From positions 64,314,074 through 64,378,073 of the forward strand of contig OX104113.1 of NCBI GenBank assembly GCA_944474755.1: DNA of 64,000 bases. Reading direction: 5' to 3'. The notes beneath the pieces are model-generated. The model ran no database searches. It saw only the letters and a program-made list of their open reading frames with translations, and was not told the origin of the DNA. This stretch comes from Limnoperna fortunei (lineage: Eukaryota; Mollusca; Bivalvia; Mytilida; Modiolidae). The stretch's first letter is position 1. Every line of letters begins with the position of its first letter. Position numbers and translations under genes: made by a program. Positions 1 through 12,200 of the stretch are shown piece by piece.

Positions 1-1958
1 TGGGCATCTGTTTACTTAAGTAACTTTTTCTTCACCCCTTAATGCTATAAATATTTCCCAGCATAAAACTTCATAGAAAGATCACACTCACACACTGAAG
101 CTGTAGTGTTGCTTTTTGGACCAGACCAAGAAGTTGTTTTTCCTATTTTTCCAAACATTCAGAACTTATTTCATTTTGCAACTAATTTGGATAAAATTGC
201 ACCTTTTTTTGTCATCAACTCCTCCAGTTTTTGACATCGACTGGACTTTTTTTGACAATGTTTTAAAAAAAAAAATAACGGGTACATATTTAATACATTG
301 TCTTCGATAGAAGACTGGGTCAAGATAGTCTACTATTAATCATGTACCTATAAACACTGAAATGTCCAGCCCTACTACAAGTAGCATGTGCTCGACTTCA
401 ACCTCAGTTGACAAGGATTGTTAGTTTTCTTGGCAAAGGTCCACAGGTTTTCAATTAGAAGGCATCCTATACTTTTAGAAATATTAAATTGTCTTGACTA
501 GTACTTGGTCTATTTTTAGTCTTGCATAGTAAAATCTAAAGGTCATTTTCCATTATCATTTTGTTAGTAAATGTTTCTATGTATGTTCTGATAACAGTGT
601 GCCTACATTACTGTCCTAATAAAGTTCAAAGATCTGGCAGGTGTCAACTTGCTCTGCTATATATGTCCATCAACATTCATATACAATAAAGCTTCTTGTA
701 ATGCACTGCATTTGATATGCCACTCTTCATTGTTTTTTCTAGTTACTTTTGCCTTTTATTATTATTATTATACATGTAGTATGTTGTGAAAGAAAGTTGT
801 TTGAACTAGCAGACCATTTCTGACAAGTTTTTTCTGTTTATTATTTGTCCTGTTCTTTCTTAAAGGAGCCTGTCCTTTCTGATTTTACATCTTTCTGTTT
901 TAAACTAATTCACATCTACTACCAAGTAAAAGTAGTTTTAAGAAAAGGGGCATAACAAGGATTTCTATAAGTTTTGGTAAATGAATACAAAAATATACAT
1001 AAAGTAGCCAAAAGGTAAGGTGCAGTTATTAAAATTGTACTGATATGACATTAGCTTATCAATCTCTATACATCAGCTGTTTGACTTGGGTGAATTTCAG
1101 ATTATTTTTAGTTGTTGTGGTACATCCTTGTTCACACTTGTACATTTTTCAATGAACTCTAGTGTTGTTTTGCTTGGTAGAATTCATTTTTCTGTTTCTT
1201 TTTTTTTTTAAAATATAATATTACGATTTAACATTCAAAATTTAAATACCTACCTGGAAAATGTATTTATTTTAACCTTAACCTTTAAAAAAATGGTATC
1301 TTTACCCTTGTGGCAACCTTGTGTGGTGACACTAAAGCCCTCTGACACCTAGATCTCACCTAAATATCTTGTATTGTATTAGTTTGTTTGGTCAGTGGTT
1401 ATTGGGCATGACATTTATTTTTAAATTTCTTTATCAATGAACAGATATAAAATGGACAATATATTGTTTTTAAGAAAATTGACTCCTCATTTAATGGACA
1501 GAAGCTGGTAAATAGGATGTTTAAATTTATTGTGTCTTAAAAGTGTTGGTATCACATTATTCATTTATCTTTTGTTAGTCCTTGACACATGTATACAGTT
1601 TTTCATGAATGTTTGTTTATGATGCGTAGAAAGTTGACCGCTGAATGTTACAAGTCCAGATAATTTCATAGAAAAACAACACAGTCAGAGACAAATCCAT
1701 TTCAGAATTTATTTTTTTTTGTTTCTATGAAATGTGAATTGTATCCTAGACAAAACTGTGTCTAGTTCGTTTTTACAACTAATTTGTTCTTAACTTTTAA
1801 TTTGTGTTCCTATTTATTATAACATATAAATGCTTTTCTTGAAATAGTGAGGTGAAACGTAACTAAATTTATTGAATAAAAATATACAGATATACAAAGG
1901 GCACACATCTGTAAAATATGATGTAAAAGGCTGCTTTTATGTGGAAAGCACATATTGT

Positions 1959-2194
1959 GTAGTAATAGGCCATGGACTAGGGCTGTTATTGAGTACTAAT
2001 AGGCCATGGACTAAGGCTGTTATTGAGTAGTAATAGGCCCTAAAATAGGGCTGTTATTAAGTACTAATAGGCCATGGACTAAGGCTGTTATTGAGTAGTA
2101 ATAGGCCATGGACTAAGGCTGTTATTGAGTATTAACAGGCTGTGGACTAAGGCTGTTATTGATAGTAATAGGCCATGGACTAAGGCTGTTATTG
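1959..2194. repeat. 34-bp minisatellite, about 7 copies
   Basis: The unit reads roughly AGTAATAGGCCATGGACTAA followed by GGCTGTTATTG. The seven copies vary slightly; one reads GGCCCTAAAATAGGGC in the middle and one has GGCTGTGGAC. Within each unit AATAGGCC and GGCTGTTATT are imperfectly complementary, so single-stranded copies could form small hairpins. It lies in the ERR intron. Confidence 0.9.
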
Positions 2195-3460
2195 TGGATA
2201 AGAAGTATATGTTAAGTACATTTTCATGTTGCACTGGCTTTACCCTTTCATTCAATCAACTTTGTGTGTAGACTATTCCAAAAATGTATACATCTTTTAT
2301 AGTTTCTATTGTATCTGATAATAATACTCTACTATACATATATCTCAGATCTACATATCACAAACTGAACTTTGGATCATGACCATACTACTACAAGTTT
2401 TTCTTTTATGCATTGTCATGTCTTGTTGTGACTAAATTTGATGTTTTCTTCTAACAATAAGTTGAACATGGTGAGATAATGGTAAAAAGCATTGATTTCT
2501 GTTTGTGATTAAAATGATATAAACTTTTTCTTTTAAATTATAGTATTTTCTTTTTCAATTTGGTTGGGTTTTTTTTTTTTGGATTCAATCTTAATGATTT
2601 TATTCCGTAGTAATACAAAACTTGGTTAACTATATAATGCTAAGTTTTTGCTTGCTATAAAGGGAATTTGTAATCTTTGAATACTTCGTTGATAAAACTA
2701 TTGATTTCAGAACTTGGTATGTATTGTTGGGACGAAGGGTATAATAAAAATCAATGGCCTGAAAGAAAGAACAATTTGTATGTAGATCCGAGGCTATTTA
2801 TTGATAGCCATAGTCTAGTTGTAATTGGTACTATGTTAGCAAAAGCTGATTGAGCTAGACAAAATGTGCCTAAGTTACATTGTACTGTAGTTGCTCGAAC
2901 GTGATTACATAGCTAAATTATTCATATTGTATCATGTTACAGGATCTGATTAAATATATGTCAACAGAAGCAAAAAAGAAATTTCTTTAGTTGTTAACAG
3001 CAGTATTTAACCTTAAAATCATGTCAAGTAATTGTATGGGAGTGCGTCATTTGGATTACCTATATATGTTGTATTCTAATTGATAATATGAACAATATAA
3101 ACATGCAATATAAGAAAATAAAGAGAGAGCAGCCAAATGAAAACATCAGACAAATCGTTTGTTGAGTGCCATGATAATTAATTATCTGTCAGTGAAAAGA
3201 GATGAATTGCTACTGCTTCCTTGTGTAGACCAACTGTTTGGCACACTTGTGACCTCATTACTGTTTTTAATAAGATGTATGATGTCAATAAAGAATGTAA
3301 ACATTGTGTGTCAACAATACATACCTATGCTAATTGAAAAATTTACATGTAGGTAATAATTCAAAACAATTTATTTTTATTTTTTTTGTGTTATGTAATG
3401 TGCAGTTCTAATAGGTAAAGGACAGTAGCTTGTTGTAATCTTTGTGGTATTTGTTATTAT

Positions 3461-3712
3461 GACCCACATCTTTTATGAGGTGAAGCACAAAGACTAAAAA
3501 ATAGCTTCAGTTCTGAATTATTATCATTTTTTTTGGTAATTTTTAGTAAACCTTGTCCTGTTACTTTTTAATTACGGACCAATGTTGGTCCACATCTTTA
3601 ATCAAGTAAGGCAGACGGTAAAAAATAGCTTCAGTTCTGCATTGACATAATTAGATGATTTTACTACTATTCAGTTTTTAATAAACCTTGTCCTATTTCT
3701 TTCTAATTCTAT
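3461..3712. repeat. Diverged tandem duplication of about 125 bp
   Basis: Two adjacent copies (about 3461-3573 and 3586-3712) share CCACATCTTT, AAAAAATAGCTTCAGTTCTG and AAACCTTGTCCT in the same order. The copies have diverged by substitutions and small indels. They lie within 430 bp upstream of an ERR exon. Confidence 0.75.
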
Positions 3713-3886
3713 ATCGGTGTTAGTGCATGCTAGGTGTGCCACTGTGAAAAGTAATTGTGTTTTTAAATATGAGGAGTACACGTAACTCATCACAAAATTT
3801 CAGTTCCATCCTGCTAAATAGCCCCCTAGCATTGGCCTACATTGCTAAATAATGCCACAAAAAGAATATATTTTCTGTATTTCCAG

Positions 3887-3997
3887 GTGTACGTCTAGAC
3901 CGTGTTCGGGGTGGAAGACAGAAATACAAAAGAAGTCCAGATTCTCAGCCAATAATTCAGCATATCTTGCCAATGGTCAAGAAAGCTTGTATAGAAG
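3887..3997 (+). CDS. ERR: ERR exon: DBD C-terminal extension and hinge
   Basis: The acceptor is TTTCCAG and the donor G|GTAAAT. The exon begins with two bases of a Gly codon and encodes VRLDRVRGGRQKYKR, then a short hinge rich in polar residues and the start of the ligand-binding region (HILPMVKKACIE). It ends in phase 1. Confidence 0.93.
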
Positions 3998-6820
3998 GTA
4001 AATCAAAAGTCTAGAAACTTATAATAAAATGAGATTTTAATATTACATGTATATGGCTAAAATGAATGATCAGAAACTTCATTGAGAATAGTAACATTAT
4101 TATAGATAGGAATTGTGATTAAGGGGAGGTAATCTAAAATACTTAATCATGAAACACCTACGTGTTAAGTTGAGGCATCTTTTAACAGTACATGTTACAA
4201 AAATATTTTTAATTGAATATCCTGGACACTTGTTACATGGGCCAGAAAAAACAGGACTAAAATGACAAATAGGTAGTGTGGAATTTGAGAGGCCATACCA
4301 CTCACTGATGATGGACGTCATTTCACCAGTAAAAACTAGTATTTCACACATGCTGGATATGAACTGGGTCAAGGAGAAATAACATTTCATGCTGTAATGC
4401 TTTATCAGGATAAAACGGGTATTCCTATAGGTGGCATTACATAATGACAAATGTTACCTTATTGGCCTTCAAAAATATTAACAATGTAACAGGTGAATAA
4501 CCTGTCTATACTGACTTCATGGATTAAATCAGATAGTCTAATTTTTAATATTCTACAAAGTCTTATGTTTAATATTCTACAAAAGATTATACCTTCATGA
4601 ATACCAAAAAAAAAAAGGCCAATATTTTTTTGTTTCACTTTGCAGTGTGTGAGAACAAAATATTAACACAATTAGGAAATATAGAACTGCAGCTAGATAA
4701 ACTTTATGCCAATCCAGACCCAGATCTCCAGGGGGATGAGATACGTTTTCTGGCTGCTGTATCAGATCTAGCAGACCGTGAATTAGTCATCACAATCAGC
4801 TGGGCCAAACAAGTACCAGGTATGCCCTTTCAACAATTGTGTTTTGGTTATGTATTTGCCAAATATCCAGTTGGTTTTTTTTTTAATAATGTCATTTGTT
4901 TTGAGGTGTAAAGTAACAATATACAAGTTCTTTTCATTAAAAAACCACAAATGCATATGTAGACTTCACTACATTGTTATGCAAATCAGATACTTTTGGC
5001 TGTTATATTAACTTCTTATTGTTTTATTATATGTAACTTGTTTCTTGTTTTTGAAATGAATATTCTGGTAGAAAATATACAGAAATATTTTAATTAATAG
5101 TATGCAGTGAAAAAAGATTCATAAAAAATTATTTTAAAAACGATATGCGATACTTCCCTTACAAGATATAATGGCTCTCATTAAGAGAGGAGGAATTTGT
5201 AATGCTGATCATAAAAATCTAGGGTACTTTCAGCTGAAATCAACATTTAAAACAAAATTGGAGAGCTTAAGAAAAACAATGCAAAATGAAACCTGTGCTG
5301 TGTTGTGCCCAGGTACAAAGCCAATATTAAACATCAATTTATGGAAGGGGATCAAGTTTTAGGCTGTTACACTATGTTAAAATGACTTAAATAAAATCAT
5401 GTAATACCGTAAATCATGTAATAGGATACTTCTATACTTCTAACTACCTATATTGAAAAATTAATTTGTGTGAATCTCACTGAAGATAGTTTTTGTCAAG
5501 AATGAAACTGGCTGTTGTAGTATTACATGTATAAATGTTATAGACCAGTAGGGAGTTATCATCCACCAGAAAAAAGAAATGAGATCTCATTTTTTTACAT
5601 TATTCATATTTGCAGGTTTTTGCAACCTATCTCTTAGTGACCAAATGAACTTGCTACAACACTCATGGTTAGAAATTTTATGTCTCAACCTGGTATACAG
5701 ATCATGTCCTTACACTACTTTTATACGATTTGCCGAGGACCTTCAGCTAACACCAGAAGAAAGTAGAACATGTCAATGCTCTTTGGAGCTCGATAATCTC
5801 ACCAGAAAACTTGCCAAAAAATTTACAAATATGGGCGTTACCAAGGAAGAATACCTTCTGTTGAAAGCCATGACGCTATGCAATACAGGTTGGTACGAAA
5901 ATTATTTTACTGTTAAGGTGATGGGACAATATAGAATGACAGTGTCTTAGAAGTCCAAAAGGCCACCATGAATTTTTACCTTAATTGTTACAAAGCCATT
6001 AACTCAGTTTATGTATATAAGATGGAACAAATCAGGAAATTTACTTAGCATTTTAGAAGTTTCTTCAAGGATTCTGGTCAAATTTTGTCAGAAGCTTAAC
6101 ACTGACCCGCATCTGTCATATGACAAGGATTTCCAGTTTTCCTACCGCAGGTCAGGGGTTTTCTCTTGGTACTCTGGCATCCTCCCCCAATAAAAACTGG
6201 ACGCCATGATATAGCTGAAAAATTGCTGAAAGTGGCGTTAAACACCATCAAACAAACAATCAAACAAGCATCCGTCATAAGGTAGAAAATGGATTTCATT
6301 TAGAAATGTGTTTTTGCTTTTAAAAAAAAATGTGGATCATTTACTTAGTGTGCTAGGACAGTTCTTTATGGACTTTAATTCTGTTTATAGAGAAACTAAC
6401 TGTCTTTCAATAGAAACTGAGTGGAAAATATTTGTAGTAAAGTCCCATAAAAATGGGCCATGAGCAAGGACCGAGATTTTCATTATTTCCCATTCCAGCA
6501 AAATGGGTTTAGAAGATTGAATTCAGATGTTATAAAAAATAATTGTTTTAATGATTTAGATTGTTGGTATCTTTTCAGATGTAGTGATTGAAAATAGTGA
6601 AGCTGTAAAGACATTACAAGATAAATTACAAGATGCTTTGTTAGAATATGTTAAGAATCGGTACTCAGGAAATCTGCGACGGGTAGGACATTTGTACATG
6701 TTACTGCCTGCTCTTACTCATATGAAACTTCTCACCAAACAGTACTGGTTTGATATTAAAAAAGACGGACGTGTCATGATGCACAAACTATTTCTTGAAA
6801 TGTTAGAAGCAGATTCATGA
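3887..6820 (+). CDS. ERR: Estrogen-related receptor (NR3B), C-terminal four exons
   Basis: This is a nuclear receptor of the ERR group, a DNA-binding transcription factor that acts without steroid ligand and controls energy-metabolism genes in animals. Exons 3887-3997, 4646-4819, 5616-5888 and 6579-6820 join in frame (split codons at every junction, all GT-AG) to about 266 residues. The first carries VRLDRVRGGRQKYKR, the C-terminal extension of the DNA-binding domain typical of ERR, which in the family contacts the bases 5' of AGGTCA. Then follow the ligand-binding domain blocks: LYANPDPD, ISWAKQVPG, LSLSDQM, EEYLLLKAM, and the activation helix MHKLFLEMLEA just before TGA. ERR is chosen over ER because of RGGRQKYKR and the residues around SWAKQVPG. 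The zinc fingers lie outside the window, so the gene is cut by the window edge rather than broken. No frameshift or internal stop is seen. Confidence 0.95.
4646..4819 (+). CDS. ERR: ERR exon: LBD helices 1-3
   Basis: The acceptor is TTTGCAG and the donor G|GTATGC. It encodes NKILTQLGNIELQLDKLYAN, then a DREL-ITISWAKQVPG block that matches helix 3 of NR3 receptors. It joins the neighbouring exons in frame through a split Val codon and a split Gly codon. Confidence 0.93.
5616..5888 (+). CDS. ERR: ERR exon: LBD core
   Basis: The acceptor is TATTTGCAG and the donor G|GTTGGT. It encodes LSLSDQMNLLQHSWLEILCL (the nuclear-receptor signature region), AEDLQL, and EEYLLLKAMTLCNT. It contains 90 whole codons with no stop. 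Confidence 0.93.
6108..6268 (+). repeat. SINE 3' fragment in ERR intron
   Basis: This segment matches the 3' half of the full SINE at 40364-40626: TGACAAGGATTTCCAGTTTT, a GGTCAGGGGTTTTCTC block, CCAATAAAAACTGG, and AATTGCTGAAAGTGGCGTTA. It ends in a short CAAA-rich tail. It lacks the tRNA-like head and lies in the last intron of ERR. Confidence 0.8.
6579..6820 (+). CDS. ERR: ERR last coding exon with AF-2 helix
   Basis: The acceptor is CTTTTCAG. It encodes the end of the ligand-binding domain (LQDALLEYVKNRYSG, RVGHLYMLLPALTHMK) and helix 12, MHKLFLEMLEADS, followed by TGA. ERR proteins usually end a few residues after this helix, so the length is normal. Confidence 0.94.
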
Positions 6821-8820
6821 TTAAAAGTACATTAGTTGAACTTGTGTGATATTTTTAAAGTGCTAAATTTTAGAGCTTTCAGAATAGTTATATTTAGAAT
6901 CAGGAAATTTATTGTTGTAGATATTGTTATGTAGATCACAGTCAGTAGAGACTTGTGATGTGTGATACACCAAGTCTTTGAAAAAAAAAGATTGTATTCA
7001 GAAAAGGAGCTTTTTTTTTCTTTGATAATGATATTAATTTGTTTTTCTTTTCTTTTTTTTGTCATTCCTCTTCTCATAATGAATTTCTGATAGTTGTAGA
7101 AATCTATTTTTAATAGAAGGATACTGTTTTTGAAGTTAAACAGTTGAATTTGTAGGTTATAGAAAGGAAATATTGGTGCATGTATGTATTTATTTTGCAG
7201 AAATTTTACTTTAATTACAAAAACACAATTTAGGATCAAATTACAACCGTAATATATTATAATTTTTAAATGTGATGCATTATACGCGATGTAAGATATT
7301 CTAAGGTTAAGTTTGTTGTAGGCTGATAAAACTACAGTTGACTATTTAAGAAATATATATTGTTTGTACTAAACCTATATAAACAACTTCAACTGTGTTG
7401 AAATTCAATTTAATTGAGCTCTCTGTCTTTGCATTAATTTTCCAGTAGCAGGGCTAAAAATTTATCTCTCTAGTCATGTACTAAATAAATGAAATCTATT
7501 GTCAAAGACTTGGTGACGTAAAGAGTTCTATAGAAAAATGTGTTCCACTTTATTTTTATTATACTAAAGCGTGATATAGTTGTGTTTGAAATAACCATTT
7601 ATATAGTTGTTAGAGAATCAGGAATTTGTTTTTATCTTCCTAAATTTGTGTGTAGTTATGTCATGTCGGGGATATTTGTTAAATTATACATGTTAGATTT
7701 TTTTTGCAGCAAGTTTTTGTTATATTGGTTGCATAATCACTAAATGTTTTTCTTACATTGTAACATTTTGATACACATACAGATCAAGGTAATCTTCTTT
7801 TGACATTATATGGGATTAAAGAACTTTTTTGGCTGGGTTGCAAAAAGACAGTACTCATTTTAAGACATCAATGCCTCCCACAGCTTTCAACCCAAAAGAC
7901 ATGAACTTCACCATATTTAATAATTCACTTGCTTTGCAACCTGACCACATGAGATTTTTTGCGGTTTTCAGGAAATAAAGATAGTAAGTAGTTATTTCTA
8001 TATAAATGCCTTTTAATTAAAAAGAATAAGTTTTAATTTGTATTATTTTTTAGCCAGGTACCAGTTTAGACTTTTGACACTATCTTTAGTGTACAGTTGT
8101 TGAAATATATATGTTATTTAAAAACAATTCATTAATTTGTTAAATTGGGTGCATTTATAATGAATGTGTGTCAGTTTACAGATGAAATGAACTCATATTA
8201 TTAGCCATTGTTTTTTTACAGAAATTCATATTAATGTGTGAAAATGTATAGATTTTAAATGAAGATTGTCTTTTTTTGTTAGCTTATCATGCATCAGCAG
8301 TATACTGTGTATACATATTTTTGTTCGTCTTTTCATACATAAATGGTATACTATGTATACATGTACATAGAAAGGGCCAGTTTAATATTGTATATCTCAA
8401 ATACTTATGTAGAAATAAAGTAGATGAACTAATTAACAAATATCCTTGACAGACACAAAAAAGACTGTTATTGCTTCTTTTTTTGGTGAATTTTAACATA
8501 ATAACCTTTTATATCATTTGAAAAGAAATCCATTGTAAATAGGTCATGATTTAACTGTAGTGATATAATAAAATTTCTCATGACATCTATTCATACAGCT
8601 GTATGAAATTTGAATCTAGTCAAATCATCTGTTATCATGAACTGACCATGTAAATGTATGTAAAAACCTAAGAACACAAAGGAAATTCAATGGGAAATAG
8701 TAGATTTGCATTGAAATCAGAGATGTATAATAAATGCATGGAACACATATTCAGTGTTCTGTTTTATGTATTTGTATATATAAGTATATATTATATCATA
8801 ATAAAATATTTTTAAAATAG
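6821..8820 (+). other. Probable 3' UTR of ERR
   Basis: This is non-coding, AT-rich sequence directly after the ERR stop codon. AATAAA hexamers occur at 8729-8734 and 8800-8805, and the second is followed 15-20 bp later by an A-rich stretch. The exact end cannot be fixed from sequence alone, and earlier weak signals exist. No ORF in this stretch looks coding. Confidence 0.45.
8729..8805 (+). promoter_or_regulatory. Candidate poly(A) signals for ERR
   Basis: Two AATAAA hexamers (8729-8734 and 8800-8805) lie about 1.9 kb after the ERR stop. They are candidates only, because AATAAA is frequent by chance in AT-rich DNA. Confidence 0.35.
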
Positions 8821-9236
8821 AAAAAAAAAATTAAAAAATATGTTTAAAAAAACGAAAAAAAAAATTTAAAAAATTAAACTTCACAAAAAAAAATATAAAA
8901 ACATAAAAAAAAATTAAAAAAAAAAACAAATATGAAAAAAATCCCACAAAAAGAGTAAAAAACCTGAAAAATAAAAAATAAAAAGTAAAAAAGATGTAAC
9001 CTTTGCAATGGTTGCTCCAGAGATATATGAACAGATGGGTATGAAGAGGAAATGCCATTTCTTTCATAAAGAATAAATCTGTAGTCTTTATGAAAACTAA
9101 TGTTAGTTTCTAATAACCATCCTTCTGATATTTTACTGGAATGACCTTGCACAAAAAAATAGATGCTAAAAAAATTGAAAAAGAAAAAAATATGTACAAA
9201 AAAATATGAAAAAGTGAAAAAAAATAATTTAAAAAG
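8818..9236. repeat. Two A-rich low-complexity blocks
   Basis: 8818-8996 and 9158-9236 are composed of A runs of 5-10 broken by T, G or C. The two blocks share a similar texture and flank about 160 bp of normal sequence. The long open frames on the - strand here are lysine- or phenylalanine-rich artefacts of composition. Confidence 0.85.
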
Positions 9237-9239
9237 CTA

Positions 9240-12200
9240 CATCAGTTACATTTTTAAAATGTAATTAAATCTGTAAAGTGATTTTGGTTATTAAATGTGT
9301 AAAATTCACCAATTCAAGAAGTGATAACAGCCAACCATTTATATCAGTGTGTGTTCCTTACCATTCCTGTTTGTTTTTATTTATAAAATGACATGTATGT
9401 GAAGATTTTGACGTTGAATTTTAGTTGTTACTTTGAAGAGTGTTTTTTATTTTCTTCATTTTTGAGGCTAGTAGTTTTTAAATTATCATCAATTTCATTC
9501 ATTACAAAATCCGTCCATATTTTTTTAGCATTGGCATCAAGTAAGAAGTTATCGTTAATTTTTTTGTCCCATGTTCAATAGTTATATCAACAGATTTACT
9601 GTCAAGAAATATATAAGGTTTTAGTGCATAGACTTGAAACAAATGAGAAGTAATTTGAAAAAGTCTGTAGTCGTTCTTATTTGGTTTTTACTATCTTTTT
9701 ACCCAAGGTTAAGGGTCCAATAGTTCATATATAAAAGAAAAATTAGCCTATTTCAAATTGATCATCATACTAACAGTAAAATGCTTACTTGACCATGGAC
9801 AGACAAAAATTACACTCTTCAAAGTAACTAACTAATTTCTCAGAATGGCTCATTTTCACCTGTTTTATGTTCCCTTTGATACACAATTTCTTCAAAATCA
9901 TATTTGTTATGTTTACTTCAAAATAATTTCATCATTTTGTTGGATCAGAATTCTCAAAATAATTAGTTTCTTTTATTTCTTTTGTTTTCCTTTTTTTTCA
10001 AGACGTCTTAATTATATTTAACAATTGTAGAGATTGTCTCAGACTTTAACATTTTGTCATGTAAAATTTGTCAAGTATACCAAACCCAAACGAGTTCAAT
10101 TAAATCTTAGCATTTATCAAATTATGTTTCAATAGTTTTATTGAAGATTTCAGTGTTGGCTGATGTTTAACATCTACAAAAATGCTGAACAACAAGCCAA
10201 TTAGTGATCCTTTTAATGACATGGTTAAGTTGAGAAACAGAATATTTTGGGTAGCCTCAGTAAATTTGATAAGTAAATGATATAGGTAGCTGAAGTTACT
10301 AAATGATCTTGTCCATGATTTATCGCACTTGTTATATACCTACAAACAAATGTATATATTTTGTTAATCTTTACATCACTAGACATGTTTAACCTAGAGA
10401 ATGTTATCCCACTGTTAATTGGATTCGTTGTTTTGTGCTGTATTAAGTTATAATGTTTTTTAAGCCTGTATCTTTGTTTTGTTAGGCTTAATTCATCATT
10501 CCAACTATTTTTAGTGCTCATTTATCATGCATTTCAACAAGAATCATCCGTTCTTTCCAACAAAGCTGACATTTGGTGAAAAATGTAAAAAAAATTATCA
10601 TTTAATGTTTTCGAGTTCATAATTTTAAAAGTAAGGTCTTTATTTTGAGAGTTAGTATCATTTCTTTGTACACAGCATATTCTATGGCTGTTTAGGTGTA
10701 AATTTAGGGGAGACATCTTACTTGCATAAAAACTTTGAATTGACAATTTAAAATGGACTTAATATATTCATTCAGCTGCTGAATATAACTTGAAAGATTT
10801 ATTTCGCAGTTGATAAAATAATAATGGAAACAAAGTAACAAGTCATTTAGTGCCAACTTAAACTTTTATTGTTCTGTTATGTTACCTCCTGTTTTCTTAG
10901 ACGAAATGCCGTCTGTCGTAGTAACTGCAATTAACCTTTGAATCTTTGACATTTTATTTTTCAAAATTCTAAGTTATTTTTGTTAATAAGTTTTCGAACA
11001 AGTTCAAAATACAAAAATATCAAGAAGGCCAATTTTTTTTCAATTATTTGTTGGAACAAAAGTTTAAAAATGAAAATCAGTTGTAGATGTTGAACTTTCT
11101 ACAGCAAAATCTACTTCAAGGGAGTTTTATTTAAACATATAGGGTACTCTGGCAAGGCACTTTGGAATATGATAAACACCTATGGTAATATTTTTTTTGT
11201 CCTGCTAACGAAAGATAGGAGCATACATTTCAGTCTGTTTGACCCTCTATCCATCAATGGGAGGAAGCATTTTTTATGACAACTTCACTTTATGAAAATT
11301 GATACACAGTTAAAACATGACACGATCACTTCACTGGCAAAATTCTGTAGAGCTGTGTTTAGAACTTAGAAAAATAATGTGTACAAATTGTGCCAAAAGG
11401 GACATTAGTGTTGCAGAGACACATTTTCTTGTTTTCAACTATTTTCACATTGTGTGAAGTTGGTTTACACAACAAACCATAGAGTTGATTTAAAGTGCCT
11501 TCCTTGGGTGCCATTTTCATGTTGATAGAAAAGCTCTATTACATTTATTCTATTAAGTTAATTATTTTCTTACAGTAAAGAAATCAAATCAACTTGTAGT
11601 ATTTGTGCAGTTTGACATATCAAAGCAGATTTTTGACATTTTTTATAATCAGAATAGAAAATAAGACAAATTCTTGCATTTCAGTTGTAGGCCAATTTAT
11701 AGTAGCTTTTCAAAAAATGGAAATTTTTTGTTCAAGACTTAAAGTAGAGTAAGTTTCACATTTACCATCATAAATCGTAAAAATTCAGTATTATTTTTTT
11801 TCTTAATTTTATTTAGTGCAAATTTATTTGTGGAGATGCATCCACATCAGAACATAGGGGGACTATACACAGTATTTACCTCTGTATGGTACACCTACAA
11901 GTTTAATCACGATAAGGACAAAGAAGTTGATAAAATGACAGTACTGTTAAATGGCAAAATTTGCATATTACTTGAACCGCTTGTAAGGTTATTAACATAA
12001 GAGAAAAAAGAATAGTTAGGTCAATCTGTAAAACCACACAATAAAGTATATGATAAGTGTGTTTACTGCTCCAAGGGGTGTCATAATACACTTTGGGGTG
12101 TCGTAATACACTTTGATAACGTAGATTTTATGGCATGCATTATAGTCTATTATTAATGAATCTCAGTAAAAACTTTGATATATTATAGTGTGAATTGATT

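Larger units (their letters stand above)
1..3886 (+). other. Upstream intron of ERR, no exon recognised
   Basis: This is AT-rich sequence with stops in all frames and no recognisable exon. It ends at the acceptor TTTCCAG in front of the first ERR exon in the window, whose first codon is split, so at least the last part is intron. No nuclear-receptor zinc-finger exon is visible here, so those exons must lie upstream. AATAAA motifs near 619 and 686 and a TATAAATA near 47 were seen but have no supporting context. Two tandem repeats inside are listed separately. Confidence 0.6.

Noticed and set aside
7540..7743. A small membrane protein after ERR
   Set aside because: It lies in the probable 3' UTR, with AT-driven composition and no supporting motif.
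8831..9152. Phenylalanine-rich membrane proteins on the - strand
   Set aside because: They are translation artefacts of A-rich low-complexity DNA.
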